From Candidatus Caldarchaeum sp. (GTDB lineage: Archaea > Thermoproteota > Nitrososphaeria_A > Caldarchaeales > Caldarchaeaceae): a DNA stretch of 8,874 nucleotides. Positions 1 to 5,003 of the stretch are shown in pieces. Position 1 is the stretch's first letter; each line of letters opens with the position of its first letter. The notes beneath the pieces were generated by a model, which worked only from the letters and a program-made list of their open reading frames with translations, was not told the DNA's origin and did not search any database. Position numbers and translations under genes: made by a program. Location of the stretch: the NCBI GenBank assembly GCA_025054795.1, contig JANWZU010000026.1, forward strand, positions 1 to 8,874, read 5' to 3'.

Positions 1-157
1 GGACCTTAGTAAGATGGGTTTCGACAAGCTCTTGGGATCTGGAAACATATCCAGACCTCTAACCATTATTGTGTCTGAGTGGAGCAAGAAAGCGGCTGAG
101 AGAGTTGAACGGGCAGGAGGAAAGCTTGTGAAGCCCGGGGAGTTGGCCGCTGCATGA
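1..157 (+). CDS. rpl15: Ribosomal protein uL15 (L15), C-terminal fragment
   Basis: Partial gene whose start lies before the window. The open frame begins at base 2 and ends with TGA at 155-157, giving the last 51 residues. The peptide reads DLSKMGFDKLLGSG, then ISRPLTI, then KKAAERVERAGGKL. This is the conserved end of archaeal L15: a Gly-Tyr/Phe-Asp-Lys-Leu-Leu-Gly turn, a 'RPLTV' strand and an 'A-E-K-I-E-x-A-G-G' helix. uL15 is a large-subunit protein and is the usual gene directly before secY in archaeal ribosomal operons, which fits here. The stop overlaps the secY start in an ATGA (154-157), so the two genes are probably translationally coupled. Confidence 0.9.
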   Translation, partial: DLSKMGFDKLLGSGNISRPLTIIVSEWSKKAAERVERAGGKLVKPGELAAA

Positions 158-1587
158 GCCAGCAGTCCGCTGTCAGAACGTTTTTCGAGAAGGCGTCCAA
201 AGTACTTCCAGAGATTAAGAAGCCCGGAAGAAAAGTAGGCCTGACAGAGAAGCTGGCTTGGACGGCGCTGGCCCTCGTTGTATATGTATGGATGGGCCAC
301 ACATTCCTGTACGGCCTTCCTCAAGCAGCCCAGACAGGCCAGAGCCCTGTCTTGCTTAACATAGTTTTCGCTCAGAAGCAGGGAACCCTGATTACTCTCG
401 GAATAGGCCCGATAGTTACTGCTGGACTCATCCTCCAGCTGCTTGTGGGAGCCGAGCTGATAAAGCTTGACCTGAAGAAAAGCGAGGACAGAGCGCTGTT
501 CACTTCGACCAGCAAGCTTCTCGCAATAGTCATAACAGTTTTCCAAGGAGCAGCCTATGTCTACGCAGGGTTCTTCGGACCGACAACCCCGACTCAAAAC
601 ACTTTGATCTTCATTCAGCTCGTCCTAGCTACGATCTTAATCATTCTTCTTGACGAGCTCGTCCAGAAGGGATGGGGGCTTGGCAGCGGAATCAGCCTCT
701 TCATAGTGGCTGGAGTCGCCGAGGAGATCTTTGTTTCCATGATATCTCCGATAATACTCGCCGACGGAATCTATCAGGGAATAATCATAGCCATCTTCCA
801 GACCTTGTTAGGCGGAAACTTTCAGAGCATCTTGGTAAGGCAGGCTGGTTACCCAGACCTGACGGGGCTCCTTTCAACGATCTTCCTCGTCCTAGTCTTG
901 ATATACATAGAGGCGATAAGGGTTGAGATTCCGATATCCTACGCCAAGTTCCAGGGATACAGAGCCAAATACCCTGTCAAGCTGCTGTACGTCTCAAACG
1001 TCCCGATAATCTTCGCCACAACGATTTTCAGCAACATATTCTACATGGGCTCTCTGGTGTGGAGCAGGTTCAACCCAAACAACGAAAACTTCTTCCTCAA
1101 CTTAATCGGTACGTATGTTTTTGACCAGCAGGCGGGAACACTTGTTCCAACAGGCGGTCTGGCTTACTACGTCATAGGCCCCAGAGGCATAGCCAGCGTC
1201 TTGGAAGACCCTGTGAGAGCTGCAGTCCATGCTGCTCTGCTCATATCCTTCGCAGTTTTGTTCGCCAAGTTCTGGGTTCAGGTCGGAGGTCTAGGCCCTG
1301 AGAAGGTTGCTGAGCAGTTGATCAACGCAGGCATGCAGGTGCCCGGGTTCAGGAGGTCTCCCACCATAATCGCCAGCATCATAGGGAAATACATCTCAAC
1401 AGTCACGATTATAGGGGGTCTGGTCATCGGGGTCGTAGCAAGCGTAGCCGACTACTTGAACGTCTTCGGCACAGGCATAGGGTTGCTTTTGATGATAAGC
1501 ATCCTTCACCAGTACTACACCCTGCTGATGAGGGAAAGGCTTTCAGAGATGTATCCAGCTCTAGGAAGGTTCCTAGGAGGCGAATAG
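154..1587 (+). CDS. secY: Preprotein translocase subunit SecY
   Basis: 477 aa, the usual size for archaeal SecY/Sec61-alpha, the central pore of the Sec translocon in the cytoplasmic membrane. About ten hydrophobic helices can be traced, the first at residues 33-52. Family landmarks are present: the plug/TM2 region near 65-98, the conserved GLGSGISLFI stretch around 175-184, the cytosolic C4 loop (YPVKLLYVSNVPIIF, 273-287), and the C5 loop with AKFWVQVGGLGPEKVA and QVPGFR (371-400), where ribosome and SRP receptor dock. The tail YYTLLMRERLSEMYPALG (454-471) is also typical. The ATG start overlaps the uL15 stop by 4 nt, which suggests coupled translation. No frameshift or missing element is visible. 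In many archaea adenylate kinase follows; here a DUF106 insertase follows after 5 nt. Confidence 0.97.
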   Translation: MSQQSAVRTFFEKASKVLPEIKKPGRKVGLTEKLAWTALALVVYVWMGHTFLYGLPQAAQTGQSPVLLNIVFAQKQGTLITLGIGPIVTAGLILQLLVGAELIKLDLKKSEDRALFTSTSKLLAIVITVFQGAAYVYAGFFGPTTPTQNTLIFIQLVLATILIILLDELVQKGWGLGSGISLFIVAGVAEEIFVSMISPIILADGIYQGIIIAIFQTLLGGNFQSILVRQAGYPDLTGLLSTIFLVLVLIYIEAIRVEIPISYAKFQGYRAKYPVKLLYVSNVPIIFATTIFSNIFYMGSLVWSRFNPNNENFFLNLIGTYVFDQQAGTLVPTGGLAYYVIGPRGIASVLEDPVRAAVHAALLISFAVLFAKFWVQVGGLGPEKVAEQLINAGMQVPGFRRSPTIIASIIGKYISTVTIIGGLVIGVVASVADYLNVFGTGIGLLLMISILHQYYTLLMRERLSEMYPALGRFLGGE

Positions 1588-1592
1588 CAGGG

Positions 1593-2105
1593 ATGTTTCT
1601 GGAGATGGTTGTGATCTCGGGTATGGCTGCGGGGATGTCGGCTGCGACATCTGCTCTTCGGAAGGTTGTTTTCAAGAAAGAGGACCTTGCGAAGATGGCA
1701 GAGATTCAGGCCTTCAACAGAGAGTTGATGACTGCAACAAGGAAGAAGGACCAGAAAACCATCCAAAAGCTGCAGAAAAAGAAAGAGTACATTCAGAAGC
1801 TCAACGCCGAGGTTAGCAAGAAAAACCTCATAACGATGTTCGCCAGCCTGATGCTGTTTTTCACGGTCTACCCGATTCTGGCAGGCTACTTCGGCGACAG
1901 CGTAGTCGGGTTCACACCGGAAGGCTTCAACATTCCTTTCATATCCGACGGAGGCGAGTTAAGGTTTTACGGATGGTTCATATTGTCCTTTTTCGGCGTG
2001 GGATCGCCGATATCCAAGCTCCTAGGCATTAGCTTCACAGGTATGGGTGGTGAAGTTGGTCAGGAGAAGCCTCAGGACAAGAAGCAGGATAAGGAAAAAA
2101 GTTAG
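1593..2105 (+). CDS. DUF106 / EMC3-TMCO1-like membrane insertase (Oxa1 superfamily)
   Basis: 170 aa. The architecture matches archaeal DUF106 proteins, the YidC/Oxa1/EMC3-related insertases. There is an N-terminal hydrophobic helix (residues 2-22), then a long basic amphipathic or coiled-coil cytosolic segment (about 28-85, rich in K/E/Q, with RKKDQKTIQKLQKKKEYIQK), then two hydrophobic helices (about 87-107 and 133-152), and a charged C-tail. The family is thought to help insert membrane proteins, and its genes commonly sit next to secY, as here. The ATG at 1593 lies 5 nt after the secY stop, and GGAGG at 1576-1580 is a somewhat distant possible ribosome site. The last ~19 codons overlap the out-of-frame start of eL34. 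Family assignment rests on topology, charge pattern and position; biochemical function is inferred. Confidence 0.85.
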   Translation: MFLEMVVISGMAAGMSAATSALRKVVFKKEDLAKMAEIQAFNRELMTATRKKDQKTIQKLQKKKEYIQKLNAEVSKKNLITMFASLMLFFTVYPILAGYFGDSVVGFTPEGFNIPFISDGGELRFYGWFILSFFGVGSPISKLLGISFTGMGGEVGQEKPQDKKQDKEKS

Positions 2106-2316
2106 AACTCCCGGGGGAAACGTCAAGCTGCGCTTTAGAAGGCCGAAGAACAGTACGAGACGCTGTAGAATCTGCGGCAGGCCCGTTCACGGAGTAAGCG
2201 TCAGAGGAGGTCGTGGCGTCTCTTCTAGGAGGGTTTCCAGACCATACAGCATCGTCTGCAACAACTGCTATAGGGACACGCTTCTCACGAGGGTTTCCGC
2301 CGAGTGGACATCCTGA
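2047..2316 (+). CDS. rpl34e: Ribosomal protein eL34 (L34e)
   Basis: About 86-89 aa, a small very basic zinc-binding protein of the large subunit. The N-terminal block RSRIRKKVRTPGGN matches the family signature, and the four-cysteine zinc site is CRIC (40-43) and CNNC (71-74), joined by an Arg/Gly/Ser-rich linker. The start is uncertain: GTG at 2047, GTG at 2050 and TTG at 2056 are all in frame. None lies downstream of the DUF106 stop, and RTPGG must be included, so the gene has to begin inside the DUF106 gene in another frame (overlap 50-59 nt). TTG 2056 would give an N-terminus closest in length to relatives. The 3' end overlaps the convergent CMP kinase gene by 32 nt. eL34 beside DUF106 and cmk is a common archaeal arrangement. 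Confidence 0.88.
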   Translation: MVKLVRRSLRTRSRIRKKVRTPGGNVKLRFRRPKNSTRRCRICGRPVHGVSVRGGRGVSSRRVSRPYSIVCNNCYRDTLLTRVSAEWTS

Positions 2317-2881
2317 AGTAGTGTTTCGCAACGTTTTCGATTATCTCGACGACCTGCCTCGGCTCCAGCCTGCTAGTGTCCACTATGAGGTGGAAAGGCT
2401 CGAAGTCCTCCCCCATCCTAATCTTGTAAAGCTTTCTGTATATCTTCGAGCTTTCACGGTCTCTTCTGTCCAGAAACTTTATAGCCTTCGCCTTGGTCAT
2501 CCTTGTCCTCATAGCCATCCGCTGGGCTCGCATCTTCTTGTCGGCGGTGAGCCAGACTTTGAAAGACCTGCCTCTGTAAAGCCATGGCATCACCCATGAA
2601 TCCACGACTACGCCTCCAGACCTGCATATCTCCAGCAATTTTCTGTCGACTCTCCTGTCGAACTTCGGGTCCTCTGACCTCATCTTGAGAAACTCCAGAC
2701 CTTTCTCCGTCTCCCACCAACCCGGACCTTTGGGGCTGAACCCCATCTCCTTAGCCACTTCCTTGAGTGCGTCGCCACCTGAAACATATCGTAGCCGCAT
2801 CCTCTTCGCCAGCATCTTCGCGACGGTTGACTTGCCTACGGCTGCGAACCCCGAGATGCATATCACCGGCTTGCCCGCCAT
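2285..2881 (-). CDS. cmk: Cytidylate (CMP/dCMP) kinase, archaeal type
   Basis: 198 aa. It transfers a phosphate from ATP to CMP/dCMP in the cytosol. A Walker A P-loop GFAAVGKST is at residues 11-19, followed by the nucleotide-monophosphate segment with YVSGGDALKEVAKEMGF (32-48), the VVVDSW strand (91-96), the KVWLTAD strand (108-114) and an Arg-rich lid region (RMAMRTRMTKAK, then DRRDRES). The block GWWETEKGLEFLKMR (54-68) resembles CMP kinases I recall from Thaumarchaeota and relatives rather than the shorter euryarchaeal form. The ATG at 2879-2881 faces the eL14 gene across a 62-bp spacer. The gene lies between eL34 and eL14/cbf5 as in many archaea, but on the opposite strand. Its 3' end runs into eL34. 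Confidence 0.92.
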   Translation of the reverse strand: MAGKPVICISGFAAVGKSTVAKMLAKRMRLRYVSGGDALKEVAKEMGFSPKGPGWWETEKGLEFLKMRSEDPKFDRRVDRKLLEICRSGGVVVDSWVMPWLYRGRSFKVWLTADKKMRAQRMAMRTRMTKAKAIKFLDRRDRESSKIYRKLYKIRMGEDFEPFHLIVDTSRLEPRQVVEIIENVAKHYFRMSTRRKPS

Positions 2882-2943
2882 GTTCAGACCGGCTAAAAGC
2901 CTAATTTATGTATAAAAACCGTTGTGAACCTAGTTGGAGAGGC
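2882..2943. promoter_or_regulatory. Compact divergent promoter for cmk (-) and eL14-cbf5 (+)
   Basis: The 62-bp spacer holds one A/T-rich box at about 2903-2918 (AATTTATGTATAAAAA) that reads as TATA-like on both strands. Taking the usual archaeal distance of roughly 26-27 nt from TATA centre to transcription start, the plus-strand start would fall near 2938-2942, just before the eL14 ATG at 2944. The minus-strand start would fall near 2887, just before the cmk ATG at 2881. Both mRNAs would then be leaderless or nearly so. Box and spacing are seen in the sequence; promoter activity is inferred. Confidence 0.5.
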
Positions 2944-3222
2944 ATGGCTGCAAAGGATCTTCTCGGGAGAGTCTGCGTCAAGCTTGCTGGAAGAGACGCT
3001 GGGGCTAAAGGTGTTGTCGTCTCCGTCAAAGAGGACGGCGCCGTAGTTTTAACAGGGCCTAAATCCTTGACCGGGTTGAGACGCAGGAAAGTGAACGTGA
3101 AACATTTGGTTCCAACTCCGAGGAAAGTCGAGATTCGGGAAGACGCCACCGACGATGAAGTGCTCGAGGCCATCAAAAAAGCCGGTTTGGAGAACTACAT
3201 GGTCGAGCGGTATGAGGCTTGA
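2944..3222 (+). CDS. rpl14e: Ribosomal protein eL14 (L14e)
   Basis: 92 aa from the ATG at 2944. The product begins MAAKDLLGRVCVKLAGRDAG, the conserved start of archaeal L14e ('iGrvcvk.aGReaG'), followed by VVVSVKEDGAVVLTGPK, the NVKHLVPTPRKVEI block and a charged C-terminal helix (DDEVLEAIKKAGL). It has a KOW/SH3-like fold and belongs to the large subunit. An in-frame ATG at 2908 would add 12 residues unlike the family and would start inside the putative TATA box, so 2944 is preferred. The stop at 3220-3222 overlaps the cbf5 start by 11 nt. The pairing of L14e with cbf5 is conserved in many archaea, consistent with coupled production of a ribosomal protein and an rRNA-modifying enzyme. Confidence 0.93.
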   Translation: MAAKDLLGRVCVKLAGRDAGAKGVVVSVKEDGAVVLTGPKSLTGLRRRKVNVKHLVPTPRKVEIREDATDDEVLEAIKKAGLENYMVERYEA

Positions 3223-4236
3223 CCCTCCGTGGAGACGACAACCAGAGTTGGAGGTTAAGCGGGAGGCTGAGACAGACGAAAGGTACGGTAAACCTCCTGA
3301 GAGCAGAAGCGTCGAAGAGCTGCTGAGCCTCGGCGTAGTGAACCTCGACAAGCCACGCGGCCCGACCAGCCACGAAGTGGCTTACATGGTTAAGAAGATG
3401 CTTGGGGTCGGTCTGGCTGGACATGGCGGGACCCTAGAACATGGTGGGGAGATCCCGCTGTCTCCGGCGTGCTTCCTATAATGCTGGGCGAGGGGACGAA
3501 GGCGGCTCCAGCCTTGATGCACAGCGGCAAGGAGTACGTGGGGTTGATGGAGCTGCATGGCGATGTACCGGACGAGGAGATTCTGAAGGCCTTTGAGTTT
3601 TTCACGGGCGACATCTATCAAGTTCCTCCTGTAAGGGCTGCTGTAGCACGGAGGCCTAGGGTTAGGACGGTTTACTTCAACGAGCTAATCGAGAGGAGTG
3701 GTCGGATGGCTTTGTTCAGGGTCGGATGCTCGGGCGGAACTTACGTTAGGAAGCTTTGCCACGACATGGGCGAGTACCTCGGCGTCGGCGCTCACATGGA
3801 GGAGCTCAGGAGGGTTAGGGCAGGCCCCTTCACAGAAGAAAAATCGCACACACTCCTCGACCTCTACGAGGCATGGGCTGACTACAGGGAATCGGGAAAC
3901 GCCGACAAGCTTCTACAGATAATCGAGCCCGTCGAAGCCTGCGTAGGCCTTCTTCCAAAGCTCTTCATCCTCGACACAGCCGTCGACGCTGTGTGCCACG
4001 GAGCGGACCTGATGGCCGTCGGGGTGAGCAGGGTTGAGACGGGAATTAGGAGAGGAGACTTTGTGGCTGTGATGACGTTGAAGAACGAGCTCGTGGCCTT
4101 CGGAACCGCCCTAATGTCCAGCGAGGAGATTCTCGAAGCAACCGAGGGGGCGGCGGTAGATACGGTAAGGGTTGTGATGCCCCGAGACACATATCCATCC
4201 GTGTGGAGAGGAGGGTTGAGGCGGAAAACCTCATAA
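3212..4236 (+). CDS. cbf5: Cbf5/dyskerin tRNA-rRNA pseudouridine synthase, interrupted by a 14-nt intron
   Basis: Best read as exon 1 3212-3437 joined to exon 2 3452-4236, giving 336 aa. Cbf5 is the TruB-family catalytic subunit of H/ACA ribonucleoproteins and isomerises guide-selected uridines in rRNA; archaeal Cbf5 also acts on tRNA U55. Visible elements: VVNLDKPRGPTSHEV (42-56), GHGGTLDP (70-77) with catalytic Asp76, GKEYVGLM with the conserved Tyr104, motif III GGTYVRKL (170-177), and a C-terminal PUA domain (about 244-323) ending VMPRDTYPSVW. The unspliced frame stops at 3479-3481, just after losing Asp76, while the other frame carries the whole remainder intact. Both halves match the family without gaps, which argues against a pseudogene. 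ATG 3212 is chosen because its N-terminus (ELEVKREAETDERYGKPPE) aligns with relatives; it overlaps the eL14 stop by 11 nt. Asp76 identity and intron position are from the sequence; splicing is inferred. Confidence 0.9.
3438..3451 (+). other. Predicted archaeal BHB pre-mRNA intron (14 nt) in cbf5
   Basis: The intron is AACATGGTGGGGAG. The surrounding RNA folds as a canonical bulge-helix-bulge. The outer stem pairs 3423-3431 with 3453-3461 (9 bp, two of them G-U, with the GCGGGA/TCCCGC core). The central helix pairs CCCT 3432-3435 with GGGG 3446-3449 (4 bp, one G-U). The 5' bulge is AGA 3436-3438 and the 3' bulge is AGA 3450-3452. The inner hairpin is AC/GT with an ATG loop (3439-3445). Archaeal splicing endonuclease cuts after the second bulge base, giving AG^A at both sites and joining G3437 to A3452. 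This recreates GAT for Asp76 and the frame of GGTLDPAVSG. Introns of this class are known in cbf5 of some Crenarchaeota; whether the position is the same I cannot verify. Not experimentally shown here. Confidence 0.88.
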
Positions 4237-4265
4237 ACTCGACGGGCGTAAGACCCAAAAGGATT

Positions 4266-4351
4266 GCCGGGGTCCCTAAGCCTGGTATAGGGCAGGCCTG
4301 GAGAGCCTGTGGCTCGAAAGGGCCGCGTGGGTTCAAATCCCACCCCCGGCG
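4266..4351 (+). tRNA. tRNA-Ser (anticodon GGA)
   Basis: 86 nt, class II. Acceptor stem GCCGGGG 4266-4272 pairs with CCCCGGC 4344-4350, with discriminator G4351 and no encoded CCA. The D arm has a 3-bp stem (4275-4277/4289-4291) and GG at 4284-4285. The anticodon stem CAGGC/GCCTG (4293-4297/4305-4309) encloses loop CTGGAGA with anticodon GGA at 4300-4302, which reads UCC and UCU. The long variable arm (4311-4315 with 4320-4324, GAAA loop) is the serine identity element. The T stem GTGGG/CCCAC (4327-4331/4339-4343) encloses TTCAAAT. No intron is present. It starts 29 nt after the cbf5 stop with no clear promoter in the gap, so it may be processed from the cbf5 transcript. Confidence 0.97.
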
Positions 4352-4447
4352 GCCGTCGAGGGTAAGTATTTGTTTTCTGGATGAATGGCTTGTTTGTGTT
4401 AATATGCAGGCTTTCCTGTGTCTATCGGGTTGCTGAACCCTCGGATC
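4352..4447 (+). terminator. T-rich stretch after tRNA-Ser and possible weak promoter for the regulator gene
   Basis: The spacer after the tRNA contains TATTTGTTTTC (about 4366-4376), a T-rich run of the kind that acts as an archaeal terminator. Further on, TTAATAT at 4399-4405 is a weak TATA-like box; a start about 27 nt downstream (near 4429) would favour the ATG at 4448 over the GTG at 4418 for the next gene. Both assignments come from base composition and spacing only. Confidence 0.3.
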
Positions 4448-4912
4448 ATGGCTTTGATGAAGGCACACAAGCGGGAAAAGGGCGCCGTCAAGCTGGCTGA
4501 GGAGTATCTGGAGGCTGTGTTTGAGATACTTCGGCAGAGGAACGGCCGGGTCAGGCCTGTCGACGTCGCACGCGCTTTGAACGTCGCCCCCAGCACCGTC
4601 AAGAAGGTGATTATCAGGCTGAGGGAAATGGGGTACGTACGGTACGAGCCGTACAAGCTGCTTGAGCTGACGGATGAGGGTTTGGCCAAGGTGGAGAAGC
4701 TGAAGAGGAGGCACGACTCCCTGTCGAGGCTTTTTCAGACTCTGGGCATGGATGTTATGACGGCGGAGGTTGAGGCTGAGCTAATGGAACACAGCTTGAG
4801 CGACAGGTCGACGCTGTTGTTCGAGGCACTGGAGCAGGTTCTACGGGAGAACGACGAAGTCGGAAGGCTGGTGAGAGAGAGCGTTAAGAGCCGCATGGCC
4901 GTATACGAATAA
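4448..4912 (+). CDS. DtxR/MntR-family metal-dependent transcriptional regulator
   Basis: 154 aa from ATG 4448; a GTG at 4418 would add 10 residues. An N-terminal winged helix-turn-helix carries EEYLEAVFEILRQ, then VRPVDVARALNVAPSTVKKVIIRL as HTH with recognition helix, then the wing MGYVRYEPYKLLELTDEG. A DtxR-type dimerisation/metal-binding helix pair follows: RRHDSLSRLFQTLGMD and EAELMEHSLSD. Compared with Bacillus MntR from memory, the metal ligands E11, H77, E99, E102 and H103 all have counterparts, and D8 is replaced by Glu in EEYLE. There is no C-terminal SH3/FeoA domain, so it is an MntR-sized protein. The likely role is metal-responsive repression of Fe/Mn uptake genes, but no transporter is adjacent and targets are unknown. 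The next gene is a homocitrate-synthase-like enzyme on the same strand, 91 bp away. Confidence 0.82.
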   Translation: MALMKAHKREKGAVKLAEEYLEAVFEILRQRNGRVRPVDVARALNVAPSTVKKVIIRLREMGYVRYEPYKLLELTDEGLAKVEKLKRRHDSLSRLFQTLGMDVMTAEVEAELMEHSLSDRSTLLFEALEQVLRENDEVGRLVRESVKSRMAVYE

Positions 4913-5003
4913 CGTAAACAAATTACGAAGAAACCAAATATAACCCCGTATCGGTGTCCTAATAGTAAAACTAAATACGAAAACAACAGATGGCAAAGTC
5001 AGC
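4913..5003 (+). promoter_or_regulatory. A/T-rich promoter region of the homocitrate-synthase-like gene
   Basis: This 91-bp spacer is clearly more A/T-rich than its flanks. Two TATA-like boxes are seen: AAATATAA at 4936-4943 and CTAAATAC at 4971-4978. The second lies about 29 nt before the ATG at 5004, the spacing expected of a leaderless archaeal mRNA, and no Shine-Dalgarno is evident. The spacer also has an inverted repeat CGTAA-5 nt-TTACG (4913-4927). The hexamer TACGAA occurs at 4924 and 4976, and again at 4904 inside the end of the regulator gene. These could be operator sites, but that is speculative. Confidence 0.4.

Noticed and set aside
2908..2943. Upstream ATG for eL14 (12 extra residues)
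   Set aside because: The extension is unlike the family and would begin inside the putative TATA box; ATG 2944 gives the conserved N-terminus.
3155..3481. cbf5 as two separate genes or a broken pseudogene
   Set aside because: Both parts align continuously with the Cbf5 family, the break is exactly at the catalytic motif, and a 14-nt BHB explains the frame change precisely. Sequence decay would not be expected to leave two identical bulges at the right distance.
3469..4236. Independent start of a short Cbf5 C-terminal protein at GTG 3469
   Set aside because: It would lack Asp76 and the first third of the catalytic domain, and no ribosome site fits. It is exon 2 of the spliced gene.
4377..4500. 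Possible C/D box sRNA (GGATGA, CTGA, TGATGA, CTGA order)
   Set aside because: The boxes are about 50 nt apart, far wider than archaeal C/D guides, and the second half is coding sequence.
4046..4714. Long minus-strand open frame across cbf5, tRNA-Ser and the regulator gene
   Set aside because: It runs antisense through a tRNA and two recognised genes, and its translation is proline/serine/arginine-rich with no family features.
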